Shown here piece after piece: positions 1-8,817 of a stretch of 64,000 bases of DNA. Location of the stretch: NCBI GenBank assembly GCA_002412775.1, contig DHVT01000001.1:66745-130744 (forward strand), read 5' to 3'. This DNA is from Firmicutes bacterium UBA5201. GTDB lineage: Bacteria; Bacillota; Clostridia; Peptostreptococcales; Acidaminobacteraceae. Numbering within the stretch: position 1 is the stretch's first letter; every line of letters begins with the position of its first letter. The position numbers were made by a program, and so were the translations under genes. The notes beneath the pieces were generated by a model, which was not told the origin of the DNA, did no database searches, and was given only the letters and a program-made list of their open reading frames with translations.

Positions 1-111
1 CAAATCAACTCTGACGGTTTCAGAACTTTAGAAGAAGGCCAAGCGGTTACTTTTGAAGTAGCTCAAGGTCCTAAAGGTCCTCAAGCTGAGAATATCTCAG
101 TAGTAAGATAG
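1..111 (+). CDS. csp: Cold-shock protein (CspA family), C-terminal part
   Basis: The window opens inside this gene: frame 1 reads 36 codons and ends at TAG. The visible tail contains DGFRTLEEGQAVTFEV and GPQAENISVV, the last beta strands of the CspA/CspB OB-fold. These small proteins (about 66 residues) bind single-stranded RNA and DNA and act as RNA chaperones in the cytoplasm. The RNP1 and RNP2 motifs would lie upstream of the window, so the copy is partial only because of the window edge. A strong terminator follows within 10 bases. Confidence 0.93.
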   Translation, partial: QINSDGFRTLEEGQAVTFEVAQGPKGPQAENISVVR

Positions 112-120
112 TCTTACTTG

Positions 121-152
121 GCGTCATGTGCTTCGGCACATGGCGCTTTTTA
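121..152 (+). terminator. Rho-independent terminator of the cold-shock gene
   Basis: Ten-base stem GCGTCATGTG / CACATGGCGC (one G:T pair) with a CTTCGG tetraloop-type loop, followed by TTTTTAATTTTTT. It lies directly after the csp stop codon. Confidence 0.9.
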
Positions 153-171
153 ATTTTTTGAATACATATAA

Positions 172-219
172 AAAGGGCCGTTCCAAAAGAATTTAGATAT
201 CTTTTGGAGCGGCCCTTTC
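172..219 (-). terminator. Terminator of the P-type ATPase gene
   Basis: Long inverted repeat (AAGGGCCGTTCCAAAAGA against TCTTTTGGAGCGGCCCTT) with A-rich flank on one side and T-rich on the other. It sits between convergent genes and can work both ways, mainly for the minus-strand ATPase gene whose stop is at 225. Confidence 0.8.
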
Positions 220-224
220 TTACG

Positions 225-2879
225 TTAAGCTGTTGTCACATTTTTTTTAAGCAATCGACGAACCCATTTGATGATTTCGGCAAGCACAAGTGGAATCAGC
301 GACAAGCCGATGACGACACCCCATGAGGCAAGTGTGAGTGGTGCCACTTTAAATGCTCTTGCTGTAAATGGAACCGTTATGAGCAATACCTGCAGTCCGA
401 TGCCGATTGCAATTGCACCCAGCAATAATTTGTTCGTGAATATTCCAACTTCAAAGATCGATTTCTCGAAATGTCGCATGGAAAGCGAATAAAAGAGTTG
501 GGAGGCGGCAAGAACGACAAATGCCATGGTCCTGCCATGCGTCATGGCTTCAGCGGATATATCTTTTGAGTTCAGTGTGTAACCGGTCTCATGGATTCCG
601 ATGTAGAAAGCCAGCAGAGTCAAACTGCCTATGAGAAGACCGCCAAGTGCCGCTTTTGCCCAAGCGCCACCGGCGAAGAAACTCTCTTTGGGATCGCGAG
701 GCGGTTTTTTCATGATATCCTTGTCACCCTTATCAATTCCAAGAGCTATAGCCGGCAGAGTGTCGGTAACAAGGTTGATCCAGAGTATTTGAGTAGGCAA
801 AAGTGGAATCGGCCAGAAAAACAGGATGGAGGCGACTATTGCCACGACCTCTCCGAGGTTGCAGGAAAGTAGGAAAACAACTGCTTTTCTGATGTTGTTG
901 TAGATGTTTCGACCTTCTTCTATTGCGTGGATGATCGTAGTGAAGTTGTCATCCGTCAAGATCATGTCTGCGGCACCTTTGGACACGTCTGTTCCAGTAA
1001 TGCCCATGGCGACTCCTATATCAGCGGTTTTGAGTGATGGGGCGTCGTTGACGCCGTCACCTGTCATCGAGACCACATTGCCATTCGCTTTGAATGCTTT
1101 CACGATTTTCACTTTGTGTTCAGGAGATACGCGGGCGAAAATCTTGTAATTATGGATGTTCTTTATGAAATCCTCATCGGTGAACGTATCGATTTCTGAG
1201 CCTGTGAGACATTGTTCGTAACTTTCAGCCATTCCAAGTGCTCTGGCGATAGCGAAAGCTGTGGTTTTATGGTCACCAGTGATCATGATCGGAGTGATTC
1301 CAGCCGAATGGGCTTCCTCGATGGCGGCTTTGACTTCGTCTCTAGGAGGATCAATCATGCCGACGAATCCAAGCAGTGTCATATCGCTTTCCATTGCCTC
1401 AGGCGCTATGACCGAATCCACATCTTTATAAGCTGCGCCCAGAACGCGCAGAGCATCCATGGACATGGATTCCGCAAGTTCCAGATACTCTTTTTTATCG
1501 GAATCGGTTATTGCAACCCTTTTGCCATCACGCCATATATGAGTTGAGAATTTAAGAAGTTCATCCAGTGCGCCTTTTGTATGTACACGGTATGCATCAC
1601 CTTCTTTGTTCAGCGTGGACATGACTTTGCGGTCGGAATCGAACGGTTTTTCTGCAATCCGGTTGTACTCGAGGGTCAAATTCGATTTTTCAAGACCAAG
1701 ATTTTTGCCTGCGACAACAAGTGCGATTTCAGTGGGATCGCCAGTTGCTTCATCATTTTCAAAAGTTGCATCTGTACAGAGTACCATGGTTCGAATGAGT
1801 TCATTATAAGAACTGTCGTTATCAGGGGCTTCGGCATCGATCAGCTCACCATTGTAAAGCTTGGTGACAGTCATTTTGTTTTGTGTAAGTGTACCGGTCT
1901 TATCTGAACAGACAATATTCACAGATCCTAAAGTTTCTACCGCAGGAAGCTTCTTGACTATGGCGTTGATTTTTGACATTCTTGTGACACCAAGTGCAAG
2001 TACGATGGCCACTATGGCCGCAAGTCCTTCTGGTATGGCCGCGACAGCCAAGCTGATTGCGGTGAGGAACATTTCGAACAGATCACGCTTTTGGAAATAG
2101 GCGATGACGAAAATCAACACACAGACTCCAACGGCAATGATGCCAAGTGTTTTACCGAGCTCTTCCAGTCTTTTCTGAAGAGGCGTCAGTTCATCGATAT
2201 CCTCATCCAGAATTGTGGCTATTTTGCCCATTTCAGTTTTCATGCCGGTACTGACAACAATCCCCTCGCCACGACCATATGTGACGAGAGTCGACATGAA
2301 AGCCATATTTTTCAGGTCACCCAGTGGTGGTTTGTCCACATCGAAAGTGACTTTCTCATCTTTTTCAGTGGGCACAGACTCGCCAGTCAGAGCGGACTCC
2401 TCAATTTGAAGATTTGCGGATTCTATGAGACGAAGATCCGCCGGTATGTATCGTCCGGCATCCAGCAAAATCACATCACCCGGTACCAGGTTTTCAGAAT
2501 TGATTTCTTTGGCTTCGCCATCTCTTCTGACCAATGCTTTCGGAGTACTCATTTTTTGAAGCGCCTCTATCGCCTTTTCCGCTTTGTGTTCTTGGAAGAC
2601 ACCAATGGATGCGTTCAGAACCACTACAGCCAAAATAATGAAGGCATCCACATATTCACCTATGAAAATGGTGATTGCCGCTGCGGCGAGCAGCACATAG
2701 ATGAGATAATCCTTGAGTTGCGACAGGAAGGAGGACAACAATGTTTTCTTGGGTTTGCCCTTTAATTTATTCTCACCATAGTGTTCAAGTCTTTTAGTGA
2801 CCTCGGATTCGCTCAATCCTTTTTCTGTTGAGACATCCAGTTCTTTGATGACTTCTTCTATGGTCTTTTTATACCACAT
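225..2879 (-). CDS. pacL: P-type Ca2+-transporting ATPase (PacL/SERCA-like)
   Basis: 884 residues, the normal size for a P2A pump. It exports Ca2+ from the cytoplasm at the cost of ATP. Visible motifs, in order: LTGES of the actuator domain (about 162-166), PEGL in M4 (about 283), the phosphorylation loop DKTGT (326-330), TGDGVNDAP of the P domain (606-614), NLGEVV in M5 and NLVTD in M6. The M4 Glu, M5 Asn/Glu and M6 Asn/Asp match the Ca2+ ligands of SERCA, which favours calcium over Na/K or heavy metals. Around ten membrane segments. No N-terminal metal-binding domain. Monocistronic; starts at ATG 2879 after an AGAGAGGTG-type site. Mn2+ transport cannot be excluded. Confidence 0.93.
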   Translation of the reverse strand: MWYKKTIEEVIKELDVSTEKGLSESEVTKRLEHYGENKLKGKPKKTLLSSFLSQLKDYLIYVLLAAAAITIFIGEYVDAFIILAVVVLNASIGVFQEHKAEKAIEALQKMSTPKALVRRDGEAKEINSENLVPGDVILLDAGRYIPADLRLIESANLQIEESALTGESVPTEKDEKVTFDVDKPPLGDLKNMAFMSTLVTYGRGEGIVVSTGMKTEMGKIATILDEDIDELTPLQKRLEELGKTLGIIAVGVCVLIFVIAYFQKRDLFEMFLTAISLAVAAIPEGLAAIVAIVLALGVTRMSKINAIVKKLPAVETLGSVNIVCSDKTGTLTQNKMTVTKLYNGELIDAEAPDNDSSYNELIRTMVLCTDATFENDEATGDPTEIALVVAGKNLGLEKSNLTLEYNRIAEKPFDSDRKVMSTLNKEGDAYRVHTKGALDELLKFSTHIWRDGKRVAITDSDKKEYLELAESMSMDALRVLGAAYKDVDSVIAPEAMESDMTLLGFVGMIDPPRDEVKAAIEEAHSAGITPIMITGDHKTTAFAIARALGMAESYEQCLTGSEIDTFTDEDFIKNIHNYKIFARVSPEHKVKIVKAFKANGNVVSMTGDGVNDAPSLKTADIGVAMGITGTDVSKGAADMILTDDNFTTIIHAIEEGRNIYNNIRKAVVFLLSCNLGEVVAIVASILFFWPIPLLPTQILWINLVTDTLPAIALGIDKGDKDIMKKPPRDPKESFFAGGAWAKAALGGLLIGSLTLLAFYIGIHETGYTLNSKDISAEAMTHGRTMAFVVLAASQLFYSLSMRHFEKSIFEVGIFTNKLLLGAIAIGIGLQVLLITVPFTARAFKVAPLTLASWGVVIGLSLIPLVLAEIIKWVRRLLKKNVTTA

Positions 2880-2911
2880 AAATACACCTCTCTATTTCTA
2901 AAATTTTCTGT

Positions 2912-2917
2912 TATAAT
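2912..2917 (+). promoter_or_regulatory. -10 box of rarD promoter
   Basis: TATAAT at 2912-2917 with only a weak -35. Its position places the transcript start near 2924, which rules out an upstream TTG start at 2917 for rarD and supports ATG 2950. Confidence 0.55.
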
Positions 2918-2949
2918 TGGTCTATCGAAATATCAAAACGGGGGACGTT

Positions 2950-3846
2950 ATGGATCGGAAAAAATATATTCAAGGACTTGCCATGGGCTCAAGCGCTTTT
3001 GTCATGTGGGGACTGTTGCCCCTATACTGGAAGTGGGTCAGAGCAATCACGCCATATCAGATTTTTGCCCAACGTGTCGTCTGGTCATTCGTATTTGTGG
3101 TCGCCATATTGATTGTCATGGGCAAATGGAAGACGTTCACAGGAGCGCTGAGATCCATCAGAAACTGGAAGCTCATCATAGCTCCCGCATTTTTCATCTC
3201 TGTCAATTGGCTTCTTTATATATGGGCGGTCAACAACAATTTTGTCATCGAGACGAGTTTGGGCTATTATATCAACCCTTTGGTCCTGACTTTATTCGGT
3301 CGGGTGTTTTTCAAAGAGCGTTTGAACAGGCTTCAGAAAATAGGCATTGGATTCGCAGGGGTCGGCGTTGCCATAAAAACGTTCACCTATGGAAGGATAC
3401 CCATTATTGCACTCGTACTAGCAACTTCTTTCGCACTTTATGGACTTCTTAAGAAAAAATCTGATTTGGACTCGATTACCGGCATGGGATTTGAGACGCT
3501 TGTCATAGGAGTGCCATCGTTTTTTTACCTCATTGGAATGGAAAGTTCCGGCCTGGGCATCACAGGAAATCTACCGACATCTTTTTGGTTCATGATTGCA
3601 CTCAGTGGTATTGTGACGGCCACACCACTCATGCTTTATGCTGAAGGGACTAAGAGATTGCCGCTTACAGTTGTTGGATTTCTTCAGTATATTGCTCCGA
3701 CCATAGCGCTGTTTCTCGGCGTCTTTGTATTCGATGAACCGTTTGACAGCATCTCACTGTTCGCATTTGTGTTCATTTGGATCGGAATCGCATTTTTCAG
3801 TTATTCACAGTACAGAATACTAAAAAGAGCAAAAATCAAAGTTTAG
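2950..3846 (+). CDS. rarD: RarD-type EamA transporter
   Basis: 298-residue membrane protein of the drug/metabolite transporter superfamily, RarD subfamily. About ten hydrophobic segments in two EamA repeats; the start MDRKKYIQGLAMGSSAFVMW and the LGYYINPL and LQYIAPT segments are typical of RarD. The physiological substrate is not known for most members (the name comes from chloramphenicol phenotypes). ATG 2950 is preceded by GGGG at 2941-2944. An in-frame TTG at 2917 overlaps the -10 box and is rejected. It is a single gene, diverging from the ATPase. Confidence 0.88.
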   Translation: MDRKKYIQGLAMGSSAFVMWGLLPLYWKWVRAITPYQIFAQRVVWSFVFVVAILIVMGKWKTFTGALRSIRNWKLIIAPAFFISVNWLLYIWAVNNNFVIETSLGYYINPLVLTLFGRVFFKERLNRLQKIGIGFAGVGVAIKTFTYGRIPIIALVLATSFALYGLLKKKSDLDSITGMGFETLVIGVPSFFYLIGMESSGLGITGNLPTSFWFMIALSGIVTATPLMLYAEGTKRLPLTVVGFLQYIAPTIALFLGVFVFDEPFDSISLFAFVFIWIGIAFFSYSQYRILKRAKIKV

Positions 3847-3926
3847 GTAAAACATCATATATTCATCACATTTATCATATAAGATAAAGTAAGGATACAA
3901 TTGGATATAGAAAGAAGAGTGATATT

Positions 3927-4613
3927 GTGAATTATAAAGTGCTTGTCGTGGACGACGAACCAGGAATCCGCGATGTGATCAAAGAGTATATGGGTGTATC
4001 GGGGTTTGAAATCACGGAATCGGAAGATGGCATCAGCGCACTCAACAAGCTATACAAATCAGAGTACGATTTGGTCATTTTAGATGTCATGATGCCCAAA
4101 ATGGATGGCTGGAGCCTTTGCCGTGAAATTCGAAAGAGTTCCAAAGTGCCTGTGATCATGTTGACCGCGCGTGGTGAGGAATACGACAAGTTGTTGGGAT
4201 TTGAGCTCGGCGTGGACGATTACATAGTCAAACCGTTCAGTCCCAAAGAATTGGTCGCCAGGGCAAAAGCGGTTCTCAACCGTACGCGCCCTGAAAAGGA
4301 TGAGGAAATCATCAAGACGGTGATCGCTTATGGAAAACTGAACGTGGATCTTGATGGTCGAAATGTGACTTTGGGCGATCACAAATTACAGCTCACACCA
4401 AAGGAGTTTGATGTGTTGAGTTTCTTGGTTCAAAATCCGAACAAAGCCTTTTCAAGAGAACAACTTTTGACATCCGTTTGGGGATTCGATTTTTATGGTG
4501 ACGACCGAACTGTGGACACACACATAAAAATGATCCGTGAACATTTGGGTGAATACAGAACTTGGATTGTGACGGTTTGGGGTATTGGCTATAAATTTGA
4601 ACCTCAGAAATAG
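3927..4613 (+). CDS. OmpR/PhoB-family response regulator
   Basis: 228 residues starting at GTG. Receiver domain 1-120 has the acidic pair D9/D10, the phosphoacceptor D53 in LVILDVMMPKMDGW, T/S and the conserved Lys in DDYIVKPFSPKELV. A winged-helix DNA-binding domain follows (about 130-226; LTPKEFDVLSFL, RTVDTHIKMIR). It is co-transcribed with the histidine kinase gene that starts 12 bases after its stop and is its obvious partner. The stimulus is not evident; the pair resembles PhoP/PhoR or ResDE-type systems. Confidence 0.94.
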   Translation: MNYKVLVVDDEPGIRDVIKEYMGVSGFEITESEDGISALNKLYKSEYDLVILDVMMPKMDGWSLCREIRKSSKVPVIMLTARGEEYDKLLGFELGVDDYIVKPFSPKELVARAKAVLNRTRPEKDEEIIKTVIAYGKLNVDLDGRNVTLGDHKLQLTPKEFDVLSFLVQNPNKAFSREQLLTSVWGFDFYGDDRTVDTHIKMIREHLGEYRTWIVTVWGIGYKFEPQK

Positions 4614-4625
4614 ATGGAGGATATG

Positions 4626-6038
4626 ATGAAAGGAATTCGGTCGAAACTTTGGACAGGCATGATGCTGTTGGTCATACTCATGCTCTTGTTGCTCTGGCTT
4701 TTTCAAATTGTTTTTCTGGAGCAATTTTATAAGGGCATCCAGTTGAATCGCATCATAGACAGAAGTGAAGTGTTGACTATGGCCCTTGCGGAACCCGACG
4801 GTCTGGCGATTGATTCTGAAATGTTGGAAAAACTCGAGACATTCGCTTTCAAAAATAATCTCAATCTTGAAGTGGTGGACCAAAGAGGCGGTAGCGTCAT
4901 TCAGATCACTTCAGGTTCGGAGCAGCAATCTCCCGCGGGTTTCCGGAAAAGCATCAGGGAATTGGCCTCTCGTTCATTAAAGGGTGAAATCGTGAATACA
5001 GTCATCGAACATCCGAGATTCAATAATCAATTTTGGGTGTTGGCCATGCCAATCATGAACGATACAATCAAAGGCAGTTTGATATTGAGCGGTCCGATTG
5101 AACCTGTCGAAGAGACGGCATCCATTTTAAAACAACAGCTGGTCTACATCACAGGTATTTTACTTGTTGCTGCTTTCGTATTGGCATTTGTCATTTCAAG
5201 ACATTTCAGCAAACCGCTTTTTGAAATCAGCAAAGCGGCAAAGGCCATGTCGAAGGGCGATTTTTCAGTTCGCATCAAAACCAATCGCAACGATGAAATC
5301 GGTCAGTTGGCAAACGACATCAATGAAATGGGCAAATCGCTCGGTAAAGTCGATGAGCTCAGAAAAGAGCTGGTTGCCAACATTTCCCATGAACTCCGAA
5401 CACCACTCAGCCTGATCAAAGGATATGCGGAAACCATAAAGGACGTCACGGGAGAAAATCCTGAGAAAAGACAGAAACAGCTCGGGATCATAATAGATGA
5501 ATCCGATCGTCTGGCGGTGCTGATTCGAGATGTACTGGATCTTTCGCAGCTTGAATCTGGAGCAGTTTCCATGGATTCGAGATGTTTTGATTTGACATCA
5601 AAGGTGCAAGATATCAGCCAGAGATTCAAAGCGATCGCCGGAGATAAAGGTATTGTGATTGTTACCGATATTGAATCTCAAACCATGGTTTATTCAGACG
5701 AGAAAAAAACTGAACAGGTCCTCTACAACTTGATCGGAAACGCATTGATCCACTCCAAGACATCGCCGGAAATAATGATCAAAGCGATTCAGGCGGATCA
5801 TCATGTCAAGGTTGAAATCATCGATTCCGGAATAGGCATTCCCGATGAGGAACTGTCCTATATTTGGGATAGATTTTATAAAAGCACCGATTCAAAATCA
5901 GATCAGACACAGGGGACCGGTTTGGGACTTGCCATCGTCAAACGCATCTTCGAAGCGCAGGGCATTAGGTATGGCGTGGAAAGTGGACCTGGAAAAGGGA
6001 CCACATTTTGGTTTGAACTCAAAAAATGCACCTCGTAA
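4626..6038 (+). CDS. Sensor histidine kinase (PhoR-like)
   Basis: About 470 residues. An N-terminal membrane segment (about 8-30), an extracytoplasmic sensor region of about 130 residues, a second membrane segment, a HAMP linker (SRHFSKPLFEISKAAKAMSKGD), the H-box NISHELRTPLSLIKGYAE, the N-box NLIGNALIHS, G1 DSGIGIP and G2 GTGLGLAIV. It phosphorylates the upstream regulator. GGAGG at 4616-4620 fits ATG 4626 best (5 bases); ATG 4614 and 4623 are also in frame but badly spaced. The stop codon is embedded in the terminator stem. Confidence 0.93.
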   Translation: MKGIRSKLWTGMMLLVILMLLLLWLFQIVFLEQFYKGIQLNRIIDRSEVLTMALAEPDGLAIDSEMLEKLETFAFKNNLNLEVVDQRGGSVIQITSGSEQQSPAGFRKSIRELASRSLKGEIVNTVIEHPRFNNQFWVLAMPIMNDTIKGSLILSGPIEPVEETASILKQQLVYITGILLVAAFVLAFVISRHFSKPLFEISKAAKAMSKGDFSVRIKTNRNDEIGQLANDINEMGKSLGKVDELRKELVANISHELRTPLSLIKGYAETIKDVTGENPEKRQKQLGIIIDESDRLAVLIRDVLDLSQLESGAVSMDSRCFDLTSKVQDISQRFKAIAGDKGIVIVTDIESQTMVYSDEKKTEQVLYNLIGNALIHSKTSPEIMIKAIQADHHVKVEIIDSGIGIPDEELSYIWDRFYKSTDSKSDQTQGTGLGLAIVKRIFEAQGIRYGVESGPGKGTTFWFELKKCTS

Positions 6039-6052
6039 GGGTGCATTTTTCT
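6021..6052 (+). terminator. Bidirectional terminator overlapping the kinase stop codon
   Basis: AAAAAATGCACC, loop TCGTAA, GGTGCATTTTT. The kinase stop TAA forms the loop. A-tract and T-tract are symmetrical, so it can also serve the convergent guaD gene. Confidence 0.85.
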
Positions 6053-6054
6053 TA

Positions 6055-6519
6055 TTAATAAGGGGTTCTTTCTTTGTCTTCCATGTATTTATTGAATGGT
6101 GCCAGGCATTCTTCCCGGTTTTCTTGAGTCAATTTCATGAATTCATTGGGATGTTCGCCTGAGAGAACTTCGTAGAGATAATTGTCATCAAAACCGATAT
6201 CGGCAGCATCCTGACGCGTCGCGCCATATACGATTTTTTTGATCTTGGCCCAATGTGCGGCGCTGTAACACATTGGACATGGTTCACAAGTGGTGTACAG
6301 TTCGCAGTCGGAAAGGTCGAATCGACCCAATTGTTCGGCAGCGGAACGAATGGCCACAATTTCAGCATGTGCTGTTGGGTCATGTGAGGAGATGACCCGG
6401 TTGTGACCGGTGGCAATGATTTCGCCATTTTGAACTATGACAGCTCCAAAAGGGCCACCATCTCTATGCTCTATGCCGCTTAAGGCTTCTTCTATAGCCT
6501 TTTGCATTTTATGGTCCAT
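6055..6519 (-). CDS. guaD: Guanine deaminase (CMP/dCMP-deaminase fold)
   Basis: 154 residues. Zinc-dependent cytidine-deaminase-fold enzyme, hydrolysing guanine to xanthine. The zinc motif HAE (about 52-54) and PCxxC (CEPCPMC) are clear, and the C-terminal part DAADIGFDDNYLYEVL is the signature of the Bacillus GuaD type rather than of the tRNA deaminase TadA. The start is set by AAGGAGG (6526-6532) six bases before ATG 6519; the longer reading upstream has no ribosome site. Convergent with the kinase gene; single gene. Confidence 0.88.
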   Translation of the reverse strand: MDHKMQKAIEEALSGIEHRDGGPFGAVIVQNGEIIATGHNRVISSHDPTAHAEIVAIRSAAEQLGRFDLSDCELYTTCEPCPMCYSAAHWAKIKKIVYGATRQDAADIGFDDNYLYEVLSGEHPNEFMKLTQENREECLAPFNKYMEDKERTPY

Positions 6520-6657
6520 TTCAAACCTCCTTATTTGGTATCTATATGTAATTATACCGAAAAACAAGGAGATTATTCATTGTTAATAAGTACTAAAAAC
6601 CATTATAGCGTATTAATCCAATTTTAACTTGTTTGCAACCCTATTGTAAGTTTGATT

Positions 6658-6666
6658 TGTTATAAT
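6658..6666 (+). promoter_or_regulatory. Extended -10 promoter of the YvlD-like gene
   Basis: TGTTATAAT at 6658-6666, an extended -10 element, about 30 bases before the start codon at 6696. No clear -35. Confidence 0.5.
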
Positions 6667-6695
6667 GGATTGTATGATAAAATAGGAGGTTCGAT

Positions 6696-7043
6696 ATGAA
6701 GAAATTATTGATCAGATGGATCGTAGCAGCAGTGGCCATATATATCGCAGGAAGTGTCATCAGCGGTTTCAGTGTGCTTGGATGGCAATCGGCGTTTATC
6801 GCAGCAATCATTTTAGGTTTTTTGAATTTTACAATCAAACCGATTGTGACCATACTCACACTCCCGATAACAGTGTTGACCTTAGGACTCTTCTTGTTCG
6901 TTGTCAATGGAATCACTTTATACGTTTTAGGGATGCTGCTTAGCGGCATTGAAGTGACCAGTTTGATTTCAGCGATATTTGCCTCGGTAGTCATTTCCAT
7001 TGTGACCATGATCCTCAGCAGTGTACTTGGGTTAAAAGATTAA
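6696..7043 (+). CDS. YvlD-like membrane protein (phage holin superfamily IV type)
   Basis: 115 residues with four hydrophobic segments separated by short loops (GFLNFTIKPIVTILTLPITVLTLGL is the conserved core). Belongs to the family named after mycobacterial 4-TMS phage holins and Bacillus YvlD. Despite the family name these are usually chromosomal envelope proteins, in Bacillus linked to the cell-envelope stress regulon; no lysis genes lie nearby. Start ATG 6696 follows AGGAGG. Exact function unknown. Confidence 0.82.
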   Translation: MKKLLIRWIVAAVAIYIAGSVISGFSVLGWQSAFIAAIILGFLNFTIKPIVTILTLPITVLTLGLFLFVVNGITLYVLGMLLSGIEVTSLISAIFASVVISIVTMILSSVLGLKD

Positions 7044-7061
7044 AAAAATAAGAGCTTCAAT

Positions 7062-7112
7062 TTTTCGCGAAGCGAAAATATTGGGCGTAGGTATGGTTAT
7101 CGCGAAGCGAAA
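7062..7112. repeat. Two copies of a TCGCGAAGCGA hairpin
   Basis: TTTTCGC-GAA-GCGAAAA at about 7064-7079 and TCGC-GAA-GCGA at about 7100-7110, 35 bases apart, in the non-coding stretch after the YvlD-like gene. The second sits in a larger imperfect stem (TATGGTT / AACTATA). No coding potential. Nothing else is recognisable between 7113 and 7222. Confidence 0.55.
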
Positions 7113-7222
7113 CTATACTAGCCTCATGTATATATGTTATTCTAAGTACAAGGAAACTTATTAGCGTCTCAGTTCATATTTCGAGATATTGCTGAGAAAG
7201 ACATTTAAATAACATAGTAAAA

Positions 7223-7252
7223 CAAAAAAAGAGCCCTCGGAGCTCTTTTTTA
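7223..7252 (-). terminator. Terminator of the Crp/Fnr gene
   Basis: AAAAAAAGAGC, loop CCTCGGA, GCTCTTTTTTA; ends five bases before the stop codon of the minus-strand regulator. Symmetrical, so possibly bidirectional. Confidence 0.8.
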
Positions 7253-7256
7253 TATT

Positions 7257-7973
7257 TCATATTTCAAAATAATCTTGGTCAACAATTAGAAGTTGTTTGT
7301 TTTCGAGTATCTTGAGAATGCCCTCACCGGACAGGTGAGAAAGTTTTCTGCTGATGGTCTCGCGTGTGACGCCAACGAAATTGGCCATATCCTCACGTGT
7401 CAACTGAAGACTGATCAAAATGCCTTTTGGAGTGTTCGATCCGGATTGTTTCATCAATCGATGAATCAGGAATCTGAGTCTGATGTCCGCATCATTTGAA
7501 GCGATAGCGCCTACCAATTTTTCAAGTGAAGAGATTTTTTCATGAGCGGATTCAAGAATAGCAAATACTATTTCAGGGTTTTCTTTGATGAAATCATCAA
7601 AACTGTATTTTGGAATCGTGCATAAAAAGCATTCCTTGAGTGCGATGAGATCATATGGGGATGCCACTTTTTTGAGGAGTGACAATTCTCCCAGACTGTC
7701 GCCATCATTTAGGATGTAAAGAATTTGCTCTTTGCCGTCTTCATTATAAGTAGATGCTTTGAGGCTTCCATGATTGACAATATAAAGTCTGTCGAAATCA
7801 TCGCCTGTATGCATGACAACTTCACCTTTTTTATAATGTTTCCTCTCAATGAGTTCAAGCAGGGTCTGAATCTGTTCATCGTTCAAATTGGAGAATAGAG
7901 ATACTTTTTTTGTGCAAAGCTTATCACCGCAAGTCACACAGCCGTCTGTCGGGAAATGAAATGTATGTTTCAA
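7257..7973 (-). CDS. Crp/Fnr-family regulator with N-terminal CxxCxxxxC
   Basis: 238 residues. Cysteines at about 12, 15 and 20 (GCVTCGDKLC) precede a cyclic-nucleotide-binding-fold domain (about 25-145), a dimerisation helix and a C-terminal helix-turn-helix (TREDMANFVGVTRETISRKL). Such N-terminal cysteine sets can carry an Fe-S cluster or a redox/NO-sensitive metal site. It is divergent from the RIC/flavodiiron operon, with one Crp/Fnr-type palindrome between them, so it most likely activates those NO/O2 defence genes. A paralogue lies downstream of pflA (62.8-63.6 kb). A fourth FNR-type cysteine is not evident. Confidence 0.9.
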   Translation of the reverse strand: MKHTFHFPTDGCVTCGDKLCTKKVSLFSNLNDEQIQTLLELIERKHYKKGEVVMHTGDDFDRLYIVNHGSLKASTYNEDGKEQILYILNDGDSLGELSLLKKVASPYDLIALKECFLCTIPKYSFDDFIKENPEIVFAILESAHEKISSLEKLVGAIASNDADIRLRFLIHRLMKQSGSNTPKGILISLQLTREDMANFVGVTRETISRKLSHLSGEGILKILENKQLLIVDQDYFEI

Positions 7974-8036
7974 TGAGGGTTACCTCCCATAATTGGTTTT
8001 AAATAATTATATCATATTTTCAGAAAAAATAGATTG

Positions 8037-8079
8037 TGTGAGGCAAATCACATTTTAGTCCATTAATGGATGGTAATAT
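8037..8079 (+). promoter_or_regulatory. Crp/Fnr-type site at -41.5 and -10 of the RIC operon
   Basis: Palindrome TGTGA-GGCAAA-TCACA at 8037-8052 (centre 8044.5) and -10 box TAATAT at 8074-8079. With a start near 8086 the site is centred at about -41.5, the class II activator position. The same half-sites, spacer and distance to the -10 recur before pflB (59747-59789). Confidence 0.75.
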
Positions 8080-8125
8080 ATGTTCAAGAGATTACAAACA
8101 ACATATAAAAAATTGGAGGACAATG

Positions 8126-8803
8126 ATGTATAAATTGGATTTGGATCAAACGATTGGAGAGAGTGTAACGATTAATCCCGAACTTGTAAGGGTATACATG
8201 GATTACGGTGTTGATTTTTGCTGTGGCGGAGATAGAACTGTAAAAGAAGCCATTGAAAGAGACACCGACGAAGTTGAAAAGTTGATTGCCGAGGCAGAGA
8301 AAGCAATGGAACAGGCATCACAGTTCATGGTGGGCTCCAGCAACATGAAATTGTCCGATTTTTCGACTGACCAACTGATCGATAAAATCGTCACGCAGCA
8401 TCACAGTTACCTGAAAGCTGAACTTCCCGTCATCTCAGATTTGATGTTCAAGATCTTAATGGTACATGGCGACAACCATCCTGAGCTTTTCGAAATTCAC
8501 AAAGTGTTTGGTGGATTGAAGACAGAGCTCGAAGGACATCTCGTCAAAGAAGAAAGACTGCTTTTCCCGAAACTCAGAACGAATGATCCGGACTGCAAAG
8601 CACTGATCGAAGAACTCGAAGCGGAACATGACGGAGCCGGGGATGCACTACACCAACTCACAGACTTGACGGATCATTTCAAATTGCCTGAAGACGCTTG
8701 CACAACCTATGAAATCGTCTATGAGAAATTGAAGGTATTAGTGGCGGACATGTACATGCACGTACATACCGAAAACAATGTATTATTTAAAAGATTTGCG
8801 TAG
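8126..8803 (+). CDS. scdA: Di-iron Fe-S cluster repair protein (RIC/ScdA/YtfE)
   Basis: About 225 residues. N-terminal ScdA_N domain with the DFCCGG motif (about 30-35), then a hemerythrin-like HHE domain (about 75-225) with the iron-ligand histidines and glutamates (QHHSYLK, HGDNHPE, EGHLVKEE, EAEHDGAG, HVHTENN). RIC proteins repair Fe-S clusters damaged by NO or oxidants. GGAGGA at 8115-8120 fits ATG 8126. It is followed 14 bases later by the flavodiiron protein gene, forming a nitrosative/oxidative stress operon controlled by the palindrome at 8037. Confidence 0.93.
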   Translation: MYKLDLDQTIGESVTINPELVRVYMDYGVDFCCGGDRTVKEAIERDTDEVEKLIAEAEKAMEQASQFMVGSSNMKLSDFSTDQLIDKIVTQHHSYLKAELPVISDLMFKILMVHGDNHPELFEIHKVFGGLKTELEGHLVKEERLLFPKLRTNDPDCKALIEELEAEHDGAGDALHQLTDLTDHFKLPEDACTTYEIVYEKLKVLVADMYMHVHTENNVLFKRFA

Positions 8804-8817
8804 AAAGGGGTATTAGG

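Noticed and set aside
2917..2949. TTG start for rarD
   Set aside because: The codon overlaps the end of the TATAAT box, so it would not be transcribed; ATG 2950 has a GGGG site.
6696..7043. Prophage holin
   Set aside because: The fold family name mentions holins, but there is no endolysin or phage gene nearby and the protein resembles chromosomal YvlD.
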